Shown here piece by piece: positions 52,521 through 62,300 of a stretch of DNA of 64,000 nucleotides (its first letter is position 1; the number at the start of each line of letters is the position of its first letter). This stretch comes from Anaerolineae bacterium (lineage in GTDB: Bacteria; Chloroflexota; Anaerolineae; Promineifilales; Promineifilaceae). Location: the NCBI GenBank assembly GCA_030425205.1, contig JAUIAP010000011.1:115600-179599 (forward strand), written 5' to 3'. The notes under the pieces are model-generated. The model ran no database searches and had not been told where the DNA came from. It saw only the letters and a list, made by a program, of their open reading frames with translations. The translations under genes were made by a program, and so were the position numbers.

Positions 52521-52724
52521 ATGCTAGACATTATTCGTTCAATTCTATTTTCGCTCGGGGTCAACGCGGCGAACATTCCCAACTTTGTGCTTGCAATCGG
52601 CTCAATCATCGTGATCGTCATTCTGCTGCGCGTCGTTCTCGAAATTCTCGAACAATTTCTCTCGATTGGTTGTACGATCATCAGCATCATCGTGATCGTT
52701 TGGTTGCTGATTGAGGTTTTTTGA
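52521..52724 (+). CDS. Small two-helix membrane protein
   Basis: 67 residues, 6 bp after the previous gene. Two very hydrophobic helices (FVLAIGSIIVIVILLRVVL and CTIISIIVIVWLLIEVF). No family recognised. Its stop overlaps the TTG start proposed for the foldase gene (TTGA). Confidence 0.5.
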   Translation: MLDIIRSILFSLGVNAANIPNFVLAIGSIIVIVILLRVVLEILEQFLSIGCTIISIIVIVWLLIEVF

Positions 52725-53758
52725 TAGTGATCAGTAGACAACATTCCGTGAACAGTAAACAGAAACCATACCCCTCATTTAAACGCTGGCTGCTGCTGGT
52801 ACTTGTTAGCATCTTACTGGTTGGCTGTGGTGATGATGAGACACCAGACACCGTTGCGCCGACGCCAGTACAGCAGGAAGCCGCCGCCATTGTGACCGAG
52901 ACGCAATTGCCGCCAGTGGCAACCGCTGTCCCGACGATTGCGCCAACAGACACACCCATTCCAACCCCCACGCCGATTCCGCTGGCGGCCGTCGTTAACG
53001 GCGATGCGATTACGCTGGCTGCGTATGAGGCAAAGCTGGCGCAGTATCAGCAGTGGTTTCCAAACGGTGCGCCCGATGGTCGGGATATTCGTGTCTATAC
53101 GCTTGAAACGATGATTACACAGTTGGTCGTGGAACAGGCAGCGGCGCGTGAAGGGGTGGCCGTTTCGGCCGAATCGATCCAGCAGTCAATTGACGAAGCC
53201 ATCACGATGAGCGGTGGGCAAGAGGCGTATCAAGTCTGGCTCGAACAGAGCAACTTCACGGAAGAGACGTTTTATGAGCAGACGAGCGAAGAGGCGATCA
53301 TGCAGGCGATGGTCGAGCATGTGACGGCGAATGTGCCAACATCGGCCGAATTTGTCCGCGCCCGCTACATCCAAGTCGATGATCTCGCAACGGCCGAAAC
53401 GGTCATTGCAGAACTCAGCGCGGGAGCTGATTTTGTGACGTTGGTGCAACTCTACTCCATCGAACCAACCAAGAACGTCACCAACGGCGATCTCGGCTTC
53501 TTTAGTCGCGGGACGCTGTTGGTTCCAGAGGTCGAGGCAGCCGCATTTAATCTGCAACCCTTTGAGCGCAGCGGCATTATTGCAGTCGATCAGCTCGATG
53601 GGACGCAAACCTTTTACATCGTCGAAACGGTTACCCGTGACGAGGCGCGCCCGCTGACCCCGCAACAACGCTTCGAGCTATTGCAGCCCGCATTTGAGAA
53701 CTGGTTGGCAACGGAACGCGCCAATGCCACTATCGAAGTCCAGATTGGATTCGATTAA
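52721..53758 (+). CDS. prsA: PrsA/SurA-like foldase lipoprotein (parvulin-type PPIase)
   Basis: 345 residues if TTG 52721 is used (GAGG 7 nt upstream, overlapping the previous stop); GTG at 52748 is an alternative. Lipobox LVGC near residue 37, Thr/Pro linker, then a SurA_N-like helical region (AAVVNGDAITLAAYEAKLAQYQQ... ETMITQLVVEQAAAREGVAVSAESIQ). A PpiC rotamase domain follows (VRARYIQVDDLATAETVIAELSAGADFVTLVQLYS... NGDLGFFSRG, VPEVEAAAFNLQPFERSGII). It helps secreted proteins fold outside the membrane, fitting the secretome-rich context. Confidence 0.82.
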   Translation: MIVISRQHSVNSKQKPYPSFKRWLLLVLVSILLVGCGDDETPDTVAPTPVQQEAAAIVTETQLPPVATAVPTIAPTDTPIPTPTPIPLAAVVNGDAITLAAYEAKLAQYQQWFPNGAPDGRDIRVYTLETMITQLVVEQAAAREGVAVSAESIQQSIDEAITMSGGQEAYQVWLEQSNFTEETFYEQTSEEAIMQAMVEHVTANVPTSAEFVRARYIQVDDLATAETVIAELSAGADFVTLVQLYSIEPTKNVTNGDLGFFSRGTLLVPEVEAAAFNLQPFERSGIIAVDQLDGTQTFYIVETVTRDEARPLTPQQRFELLQPAFENWLATERANATIEVQIGFD

Positions 53759-53764
53759 AAAGAA

Positions 53765-53803
53765 GGTTGCCCACCGGCCAGCGACAATCGTTGGCAACTT
53801 TTG
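53765..53803 (+). terminator. Possible terminator after the foldase gene
   Basis: GGTTGCC (53765-53771) pairs with GGCAAC (53793-53798), followed by TTTTGTT. The loop of about 21 nt makes it only moderately convincing, and rsmI starts 5 bp later. Confidence 0.35.
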
Positions 53804-53807
53804 TTAA

Positions 53808-54623
53808 ATGAACACCCTCTACCTCGTTGCTACCCCAATTGGGAATCTCGAAGATATGACCTTTCGCGCCGTTCGCACGCTACGCGAAGTTGCGCTAGTC
53901 GCGGCCGAAGATACGCGCCACAGCGGAAAGTTGCTCAAACATTATGCGATCGACACGCCGCTGACCAGCTTCCACGAGTACAGCGACGATGCAAAGCTGA
54001 CCCACCTGATCGACCAGCTCGCCAGCGGCGACATTGCGCTCATCAGCGATGCGGGAACCCCAGCCATCTCCGATCCCGGCTATCGCCTGATCCGTGCCGC
54101 ACTCGACGCGGGTTACACGGTCACGCCCATTCCCGGCGCGAATGCGGCAACGACCGCGCTGGTCGCCAGCGGATTGCCGACAGATCGATTTCTGTTTGTG
54201 GGATTTTTGCCCAATAAACAGCAGGCGCGTCGGGCCGCATTAGGGGAACTTTCGGCCGAAATTGCCACCCTGATTCTCTATGAATCTCCCAAGCGATTGA
54301 CCAAACTACTGGCCGACGCGCAAGCGGTTTTAGGCGACCGCGAATGTTGCGTCGCACGCGAGTTGACCAAGCTGCATGAAGAGCTGTTTCGCGGGAAGCT
54401 GTCGGCCGCGCAAGCCCATTTTATAGACAACGTGCGTGGGGAAATTACGGTTGTGATTGCGGGGCGGGGAGAATCGGCCGAAATCTGGACAGAGCAATCT
54501 ATTCGCGCCGAACTCGACAAGCTGATGGCTGCGGGTCGCTCCAAAAAACAGGCCGCCAACGAGATCGCTGCCCAATCAGGCTGGCGGACGAAGCAGATTT
54601 ATCAACTCGCTATTGGACAGTAA
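53808..54623 (+). CDS. rsmI: 16S rRNA (cytidine(1402)-2'-O)-methyltransferase RsmI
   Basis: 271 residues of the tetrapyrrole-methylase fold: LYLVATPIGNLEDMTFRAVRTL at the N-terminus, VAAEDTRHSGKLLKHY, LISDAGTPAISDPGYRLI, PIPGANAATTALVASGLPTDRFLFVGFLP, and ARELTKLHEELFRG, all diagnostic for RsmI. It uses S-adenosylmethionine to 2'-O-methylate C1402 of 16S rRNA. The C-terminal 50 residues are a small helical domain. Good match in length to the family. Confidence 0.95.
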   Translation: MNTLYLVATPIGNLEDMTFRAVRTLREVALVAAEDTRHSGKLLKHYAIDTPLTSFHEYSDDAKLTHLIDQLASGDIALISDAGTPAISDPGYRLIRAALDAGYTVTPIPGANAATTALVASGLPTDRFLFVGFLPNKQQARRAALGELSAEIATLILYESPKRLTKLLADAQAVLGDRECCVARELTKLHEELFRGKLSAAQAHFIDNVRGEITVVIAGRGESAEIWTEQSIRAELDKLMAAGRSKKQAANEIAAQSGWRTKQIYQLAIGQ

Positions 54624-54646
54624 GCAATGGCGAATCAAGCGCGCGG

Positions 54647-54964
54647 CTAATCCCAGTCAAGCAGCGTGCGCCACTGCTCATCACCGCTCGCATAAGATTG
54701 CAGCAGCCCGTTCATCTCATCCGTTGATGTGGGTGGATTGATTGAAAAATGCTCGCTGCCATTTTCAACATAGCGACCGCTAAAACCATCCTCATGGCTG
54801 CCCGAGCATTCAAGCAGATCGCCATTGTCCGCATGTAGGGTCACAAACGTGATCCCCTCCCAGCTTTGGTTTTGCACGGCGTGTTCAATTTCATCTGTGG
54901 TCGCGGCGTTGGAGACAACTCGTGGTTCACTGTCCGTCATACTATCGAATATATCCAAGATCAT
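54647..54964 (-). CDS. Small acidic hypothetical protein (possibly Imm1-like)
   Basis: 105 residues, acidic, soluble, starting MILDIFDSMTDSEPRVV. The beta-strand pattern (GITFVTLHADNGDLLECSG, GRYVENGSEHFSINP) and the ending GLLQSYASGDEQWRTLL recall Imm1-type immunity proteins, but similarity is faint and no toxin gene is adjacent. Convergent with rsmI. Confidence 0.5.
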   Translation of the reverse strand: MILDIFDSMTDSEPRVVSNAATTDEIEHAVQNQSWEGITFVTLHADNGDLLECSGSHEDGFSGRYVENGSEHFSINPPTSTDEMNGLLQSYASGDEQWRTLLDWD

Positions 54965-55120
54965 TTTGTTACTCCATGTCTTAATTATTCAACTCGATCA
55001 GTTCCCGCAACATTATGCCACAATCGGCACAAATTCAAATATAGATTTGGCTCGTATCATTGAATAGCGTCCTATAGTTCAGTAGCATGACCAGCATACG
55101 CAACCTTTTGGAGATCACGC

Positions 55121-55591
55121 ATGAAAAAGTCTTTTTTTGCCATCCTCGCCCTCAGCCTTTTTAGCGTCGCCATTTGGCAATTTGCCGCCGCGCAAACATT
55201 TGAGAACTTCATCTATGTTCCCATCGTGAAGACGGCGTTTCGCCCTGCTGTTGTCAGCTTTCAAGTCGCCTACGCCAGCAGTTGCGCGCACGCTCCCGCC
55301 AACGAAACCGATCCGCCTGCCACCTTTCCCAACGATGTTGCCAAGCTCGCCTTGCGAACCACACTCGACGGCGCACGGGGCAGCGACGCAAAAGTCGTCT
55401 GGATCGTCGAAGATGTTCCCGTCTATGAAGCGGGGTTTGAAGTGGAGAGCGACCGCGAAATCATCTTTTCAGAATACTTTGGGCAGCCCGCCTTGTGTGG
55501 AACCCGACAGCTAACACCCGGCACCTATCGTGTGCAGCTATTCGCCAACGAGACCTTTCTCTATGAAGGGCAGATCGTGATTTCACAATAG
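55121..55591 (+). CDS. Secreted hypothetical protein
   Basis: 156 residues: signal peptide (MKKSFFAILALSLFSVAIW, cleavage near Ala-Ala-Ala-Gln), then the FIYVPIV motif common in secreted proteins of this group and a beta-rich domain with two Cys (SSCAHAPA and PALCGTRQ). Its 3' end overlaps the convergent gene by 9 bp. Unknown function. Confidence 0.6.
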   Translation: MKKSFFAILALSLFSVAIWQFAAAQTFENFIYVPIVKTAFRPAVVSFQVAYASSCAHAPANETDPPATFPNDVAKLALRTTLDGARGSDAKVVWIVEDVPVYEAGFEVESDREIIFSEYFGQPALCGTRQLTPGTYRVQLFANETFLYEGQIVISQ

Positions 55592-55786
55592 TGGCACATT
55601 GCGGGTCGGGGTCTGTGTCAAGCGATCACTAATAAATTGCAATAGGGCTTGCTCATCAGGAAATTGCAGCCGCTCCCCCGTGTTGGCATCTTCGAGCGAG
55701 GCACGCCAGCGATCAGTTGCGTCATCGCGCGTAAAGCGCACCATAAAAGCTAAATAGCGACGATTGGTTGTGGTTAGATTACTCAT
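55583..55786 (-). CDS. Small hypothetical protein
   Basis: 67 residues from ATG 55786; a TTG nine bases earlier is less likely. Contains YLAFMVRFTRDDATDRWRAS and a Phe-rich C-terminal helix (ALLQFISDRL). Possibly a small regulatory or DUF-type protein; family not recognised. Overlaps the 3' end of the secreted protein gene. Confidence 0.5.
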   Translation of the reverse strand: MSNLTTTNRRYLAFMVRFTRDDATDRWRASLEDANTGERLQFPDEQALLQFISDRLTQTPTRNVPLL

Positions 55787-55858
55787 GGGGACCAATGTAA
55801 CAGGCGGGACGCTTCAAAAACGCTTCACGTAGGGGCAATCTCCGCATACAATGGGGTT

Positions 55859-58800
55859 ATGCAGCAACTGGTATTGAATGTCTTGGGACAATTGACGCTG
55901 ATGCAGGACGGGCGACCTAGCCCGATGATGCGGAATGCGAAGGCGTGTGCGCTGCTTGTCTATCTCTGGCGCACGGGAGAACCCCAATCGCGGGATGCAC
56001 TCGCGTCGCTGCTCTGGTCAGAAACGGTAACCACACAAGCCAAATCGAATTTACGCACACTTTTGACGCGCATCAAGCGGCAGATCGCGGGCATCGAAAC
56101 GACACGCCAGACGATTGCCTTTCGGCCGAATTCACCCCCACAATCTGACCTTTCTACATTAGAAGACGCGCTGCAATCGGCCGAAACGCTGATCCAATCT
56201 GATCTCGCCCTCTGGCAAGGGGATTTTCTCTACGGCTTTGTCCTCAACGACGCACAGACGTTTAACGAGTGGGTTTCGGCCGAACGGGAACGCATCCGCC
56301 AACGACTGCTCTCCGCCTGTCAAAATGCTGCCGATCAGTTTGCCGCTACCCAGCAGTGGCAACACGTTGCAGCCGCCAGCCAACGTTGGTTACGTCTCGA
56401 CCCGCTCGATGAAGCCGCCTACTACGCCGCCATTCAGGCTGCGCTGATGCAAGACAATCGCCCGCTTGCCAATCAGCTTTTTGAACAGTGTGCCGCGCAG
56501 CTACAGACGGAGCTTGGGCTTGAGCCGAGCAAACGGCTAGCCACACTCCTCGCCAATCCCCGTTCGGCAAGTCAGCCAAAGCACAATCTGCCAGCAACAC
56601 AGGCGACGCTTTGGGGGCGGCGCGACGAGGTTGCCGCGCATCGTCAGCAACTGATTGATGGGGCGCGGCTGCTGACGTTGAGCGGTCTCGGCGGTGTGGG
56701 CAAGACACGGCTGGCGTTGGCGATCGGGCAACAGGTGCAGCCGCATTTTACGGACGGCGTGTGGTTTGTCTCGTTGGCAGAGCTTGACGGGGATGCGGAT
56801 GCCGAAACGCTGCACACGCGCATCGCCTTACAAATCTGCGCGACGGTTGGCTTAGCCGTCAAATTGGAAATCCCCCCACTGCAACAGGTGTTGCGCCAAC
56901 TGCGCGACCAAAATATGTTGCTGCTGCTCGACAACTTTGAACATCTCATCGACGGTGCGCTCATCGTCAATCAACTGCTGCATAACTGCCCCCATTTAGC
57001 GATTTTGGTGACATCGCGCGAGCGGCTCAACTTGCGCGATGAGCGTGTCGTATTGGTGGAGGGGTTAGGTGTTCCCGCCGGAGCAGACAGCGTGCGCGAG
57101 CAGTTTGGCAGCGTCCAGCTGTTTGCCGACATCGCCAAACAGCATGACCGTGCCTTTCAACTTGATGCAGAAACGTTGCCACACGTCGGCGAAATCTGTC
57201 GGCTGGTCAACGGGCTGCCGCTGGGGATCGAACTGACGGCAGCACTCGTCGCCCACTACGACTTGACGGAGATTATCGACCTGCTCGCAGAACGTGAATA
57301 CGACAGCTTTACATCACGGCGACGCGACTTACCCTCACGTCAGCGCAGTTTGCGGGCGGCGTTTGACTACTCATGGCAACTTCTCCCGCCGTCAACACAG
57401 CGCATTTTTGCCGCGCTTTCCGTCTTGCGCGGCACGTTTGACCGCAAGGCGGCACACGCCATCGCGGGCGCGTCGCTCGATGCCCTGCGCCGTTTGGTTG
57501 ACAAGTCGTTGCTGCAACAAGTTGGCAAGGGGCGATATGAGTTGCATCCACTGTTGCAGGAATTTTCGGCCGAAACCCTCAACAACTTCGGCATTCACCA
57601 CGCACTGACCGTTCAAGAACGCTTCATCGCCCACTTTTTGCAACAGCTGATCGACCAAGAAGCGCGATTCCGCACCGAGCAGCTGCCAGTGGCACGTCAA
57701 ACGCTTGACCGCCAACTGCAAAATGTGCGACAGGCATGGCGCTGGGCCGTGCGGCTCGGACAACTCGACTGGCTCAAGCACAGTCGTCGCGCGCTCAAAC
57801 GCTACTTTGAGGTGCGTAGTTCTCCCTATGAGCTATTAGACTATCTGCACGAGGCGGTCACACTGCTGCAATCGCTGCCTGCTGAGGCAAAACTGTATGG
57901 GCTGTTTTCGGCCGATCTCGCCCGCACTTACACCACCATTAACCGCTATGAGGCGGCGTTAGAATCGGCCGATCGCGTCCTCGCCCTCTCCGAATCACCT
58001 CCTGATGCCGTCGCGACCGCCTACTGGGTGCAGGGTGAAATCACCACACGGCGCGGACAACTTACCGACGGGCGTGCGCTATTTGAAAAGGCGCAGGCGT
58101 GCAATGCGCAATCGGTCGATGTGCTGTTTCATCTCGCTGTCAGCATTGGCAGCAATTGGGGATTGGCGGGGGATGATCGGGCGGCAGAACGTGAATTTCG
58201 GCGGGCATTGGCGATTGCAGAAGCGGCCGATGATCGCTTCAACGGCATGGAGGCGTTACGCTTGCTTGGCGTTTCGCAGATCAATCGCAGTGATAACTCA
58301 GAGGCAGTTGGCCATCTCAAACGCTCGCTTGCGCTCCATCGTCAGCTAGGGGTCGCGCATGGTGAAGGGCGCACGCTGCACGGTCTCGGCACGCTACATG
58401 ACTTGACCTATCGCTTTGAACAGGCAATCGCGTACTATCAAGAAGGGCTGGCCGTCGCTGAACGGCTGCGCGACGACATCGGCATCGAGTACATTTTGCA
58501 CAATATGGGCGTGACCTACTCGCGGCTCGGCGCATACGATCAGGCGCGATCTTGCTATGAACGCCGCCTCAACTGGCGCAGCGTCCAGCATAGCCCGAGC
58601 CGTCTCTATGCGCTGCTCAATCTCGGTCTGCTGCATCAACATTTAGGGCAGATCGATGACGCGCTGCGACTGCACCAAGAGGCGTTGGCAAAGTCGCAGA
58701 CGTTTGAGACGCGCACGATTGAGAGTTTGGCATGGTTGCGGCTGGGGCAGGACTATTTTCATGCGGGGGATTTTGTGAAATCGGTCGAATCCCTCCAAAA

Positions 58801-59167
58801 CGCCATCGCCCAACACGATACTCTCAAGCGAACCGTCTGGAAGTGGGAATCTCAAGCCGCACTCGCCCGCACGCTGCTGCGGCTAGAGCGACCAATTGAT
58901 GCGCTGCAACTGGTCGAAAAACTGCTCCCCCATCTCGAAGAACACAACCTCTACAGCGCACGCGAACCGCTTTTGATCTGGTGGTCATGTTATGAGGTGT
59001 TGCGGGAATCGGCCGATGCTCGCGCCGACATCATCCTACAAAACGCGCAGGCCCGCATCCACGATCAAGCGGCAAAGATCAACGATCCCACCCTCAAAAA
59101 CACCTTCCTCACCCAACAGGCGACCAATCGCCTAATCTCAGGAGCGCAGACGCCTCGTCTGCGTTAG
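55859..59167 (+). CDS. BTAD (AfsR-like) regulator with NB-ARC ATPase and TPR repeats
   Basis: 1,102 residues. N-terminal winged helix (LVLNVLGQLTLMQDG, CALLVYLWRTG, LLWSE), BTAD domain ending LQTELGLEPSKRL near residue 220, NB-ARC/STAND ATPase with Walker A GLGGVGKTR near 275, LLLLDNFEHL, ILVTSRERLNL and GLPLGIELTAA, then about 500 residues of TPR repeats (YILHNMGVTYSRLGAYDQA, ALLNLGLLHQHLGQIDDAL). The last codons (GAQTPRLR) come from the left arm of a repeat hairpin. It is transcribed into the giant surface gene 142 bp downstream. Confidence 0.87.
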   Translation: MQQLVLNVLGQLTLMQDGRPSPMMRNAKACALLVYLWRTGEPQSRDALASLLWSETVTTQAKSNLRTLLTRIKRQIAGIETTRQTIAFRPNSPPQSDLSTLEDALQSAETLIQSDLALWQGDFLYGFVLNDAQTFNEWVSAERERIRQRLLSACQNAADQFAATQQWQHVAAASQRWLRLDPLDEAAYYAAIQAALMQDNRPLANQLFEQCAAQLQTELGLEPSKRLATLLANPRSASQPKHNLPATQATLWGRRDEVAAHRQQLIDGARLLTLSGLGGVGKTRLALAIGQQVQPHFTDGVWFVSLAELDGDADAETLHTRIALQICATVGLAVKLEIPPLQQVLRQLRDQNMLLLLDNFEHLIDGALIVNQLLHNCPHLAILVTSRERLNLRDERVVLVEGLGVPAGADSVREQFGSVQLFADIAKQHDRAFQLDAETLPHVGEICRLVNGLPLGIELTAALVAHYDLTEIIDLLAEREYDSFTSRRRDLPSRQRSLRAAFDYSWQLLPPSTQRIFAALSVLRGTFDRKAAHAIAGASLDALRRLVDKSLLQQVGKGRYELHPLLQEFSAETLNNFGIHHALTVQERFIAHFLQQLIDQEARFRTEQLPVARQTLDRQLQNVRQAWRWAVRLGQLDWLKHSRRALKRYFEVRSSPYELLDYLHEAVTLLQSLPAEAKLYGLFSADLARTYTTINRYEAALESADRVLALSESPPDAVATAYWVQGEITTRRGQLTDGRALFEKAQACNAQSVDVLFHLAVSIGSNWGLAGDDRAAEREFRRALAIAEAADDRFNGMEALRLLGVSQINRSDNSEAVGHLKRSLALHRQLGVAHGEGRTLHGLGTLHDLTYRFEQAIAYYQEGLAVAERLRDDIGIEYILHNMGVTYSRLGAYDQARSCYERRLNWRSVQHSPSRLYALLNLGLLHQHLGQIDDALRLHQEALAKSQTFETRTIESLAWLRLGQDYFHAGDFVKSVESLQNAIAQHDTLKRTVWKWESQAALARTLLRLERPIDALQLVEKLLPHLEEHNLYSAREPLLIWWSCYEVLRESADARADIILQNAQARIHDQAAKINDPTLKNTFLTQQATNRLISGAQTPRLR

Positions 59168-59191
59168 CGGCGGACGAGGCGTCCGCGCTCC
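59141..59191. repeat. Imperfect 22-bp inverted repeat of the GGAGCGC family, spanning a stop codon
   Basis: Arms 59141-59162 and 59170-59191 (GGAGCGCAGACGCC... and ...GGCGTCCGCGCTCC) pair with two non-Watson-Crick positions. The stop codon of the BTAD gene lies in the loop. Same end sequence as the 43413-43467 hairpin. Confidence 0.75.
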
Positions 59192-59309
59192 ATTGGATCG
59201 CTTCACAAATGAAGCGAGTTTGAAGCGGTGCGTTTGCTACTGTCATCTCATAGCGTCAGCGGAATAGGCAAAACGACCTCATTTCGCTGCCATAAATGGG
59301 AGATCGATC

Positions 59310-62300
59310 ATGAAACGCAGCGCAATCGCAATCACTTTTTTACCCCTCTTCGCTCTTATCGGATGGTTGCTTGTCTCACAGGTACAGGCAGACGGCGACG
59401 TGATTTACGTCAACGGCGCAATTGAGCGCACAGGCTTGATCGCCTACTGGCCGATCGATTCGGGTTCAGGCAACAGCATCACCAACTTTATCGACGGTCA
59501 GCGTAGCGACACCTTTAGCGCGACGTGGGACGACAGCGACATTCCCAACAACGGAATCAGCCACCACGCACTCGTCCTTGATGGCATCAATGATTACATC
59601 GACACAAACGAATATACGCTGACGGATGACTTTACGCTGGTTGCGTCGATCAAGCCAGACGTCACATCGGCCGAAGCGATCCTCGACAAAAGCGCAGACA
59701 GCGACCAAATTTTGTTGGGCATTTACAATGGTGACTACTTCTTCCGACTAAACGAGGAGTCCGTTTCCGTGAGCGGTGCAACGACAGCGTGGCATCAAAT
59801 CGCCGTCGCCGTCAAGCAACTGAACGCCACCCAATCACAGGTGACCTTCTTCAAAGATGGTCATACGCTTGGAACGCCGGTCGTGCTGGATACGGTCGTC
59901 GGCGACATCAGCGGGGGCAAAGTGTGGTCGATTGGGCAGGATTGGGACGGCAACAACCGCAGCGACCACTTTGACGGTGCAATCGACAGCGTGCGAATCT
60001 ATGACCGCGCCCTGATTGAGTCAGAGTTAGACGCGCTCGTCGGCGATTGGGGCGGTGCACATGACGGCACAAGCTGGGCAACCGCCTTCCTCGATCCTGA
60101 CGATGCGTTTGCCGTCGCGCAACCGAACGACGAAATTTGGATCGCGCAGGGGACGTATGAGAAGCCCTACAACTTTGCCCAGAAGGAGTTTTGGCTGCCA
60201 GATGGCGTGACCGTCTACGGCGGGTTTGCGGGGGATGAGACGCTTGTGACGCAGCGCGATTGGGAAAATCGGCCGGCCACCTTAGAAAATTCGTATTCCG
60301 TTTTGCAGATCAACACGGGTGTCACGGCGGTCATCGACGGCGTGAACGTGCGCGGCTTTGCGGGGGATGGCTCAAGCACCAACCATGGCGTGATCGTCAG
60401 CGGTCATCTGACGATGCGAAACGGCAGCGTGCGCGATGGGTACGTCAAGAGCGGGCGCGGTGGCGGACTGAACGTCTGGGATAGCGCGACGCTGCTGCTC
60501 GACGGCGTGACGGTTGATAATGGACATGGTGGCTGGGGCGGTGGTGCGTTGCGGGTGCGCGGTTCGGCCGAAATCCACAACAGCATCCTCACTGGCAATC
60601 GTGCGGGTGACGGCTATCGCGGCGGTGCTATCGTCGTTGAGGCCAACGACTCAATATTGACGCTCACAAACACGCTATTTGAAGACAACGAGGCGATCAA
60701 CGGCGATGGCGGCGCAATCCACAACAGCGGCACTGTGACCGTCACAAACAGTCAATTTATCGACAATCGCGCATATAACGGCGGCGCAATCACTGCATTT
60801 GCAGGCGATGTCACCGTGAGCAGCACATCTGTTTTTAGCGGCAACGTCGCTACCTATCTTGGCGGCGCAATATGGGCAACGGACGGCACGCTGTCGGTCA
60901 CAGATGGCACGTTCACAGGTAACAACGCCGATTTAGAAGGCGGCGCGATCTCGCTTGAAGGCAGCGGCGTTGTGGCGACCGTCACCGATAGCGATTTCGA
61001 CGGCAACCAGACAGACGGCAATGGGGGTGCGATTGCGGCGAATGCATCGGCCGATCTCACCCTAACCAACGGCAAATTGAGCAACAACTTCGCAGACGAC
61101 GGCGGTGGCGCACTCTTTGTCGGCAGCGGCGCAACGGCAACGGTCAACGGCGTTTGGTTTGACGATAACATGACTGCCGCAAACGCTACGGGGCGATTAC
61201 GTGGCGGCGGTGCGATCAAGAATCAGGCGGCGACGCTGATCGTCAACAACTCGTCCTTCATCGCCAACCACTCCGCGTGGGCGGGTGGCGGCGTTCACCA
61301 TGTCAACGGCAACGGCTCCACCACCATCGACAACAGCACATTTTTCCTCAACTCAGCCCACGCGGGCGGCGCACTCTCCGCCTTTGAAACGACGAGCGTG
61401 CAGGTCACTAACTCGACCATCTACAGCAATACGGCGACGGGGCCGTGGGCGGGTGGCTTCCACATCTACGACGGTACGCAGTTGACGCTCGCCAACACCA
61501 TCGTCGCCAACAACGGCGGCACGGGCGACTGTGAAACCAACTCGGACGGCTCAAGCGTCGTCTCACAGGAGAACAACCTCATCAGCGACGATACGTGCAG
61601 CTTGGGCAGCGCGACAAACCAAGAGAACACCGACCCGCTACTCAGCACGCTACAAATCGACAGCACGACCTTTTTGCCGTTCCTGTTGCCGCTCGATGGC
61701 AGTCCCGCCATTGATGCGTATGGCTGCACGGGCAGCGATAAGGTCGGCACGGCGCGTCCGCAAGGGCTTATCTACGACGGCGGCATCGTCTCGTCGGCCG
61801 GTTGCGACATCGGCGCGGTTGAGGTCACGCTGGCGACGCTGCAAACCTACGACTCGCCCTATGACAACTTCTTTGACTTCATGAATTCGACTCTGATCGC
61901 CCCCGCACATGACTTCCGCACGACGGAGATCAGCGCACCCGACATCGGCAAGACGACGACAATAACCGAAACGACGCAGAGCTTCCTGACCTTCCAAGAC
62001 GGCTGGCACTACTATCGCTACTGCGCAGAGTACGGCGATCCAGCGCATGGCCGTGACTGGAACGAGGGGTGTATACGCTTTAGCTCACTGTCTGGCAGCG
62101 AACAGCAGGCGCGGGGTGGTTATCTCGATGATGCAGGAACGCACCGCGACATCCTCAACGGGCTGTTGGAGGCGTTTGCGGCGTTACAGTGGATTGATGA
62201 AAATCGGCCGAATATCCCCCGCAACACATCCTACGATGTTGAACAAACCGCTGTCCTAGAAATGGCGCACATTCCGCTGATCTTCGGCAACGAATTTATG

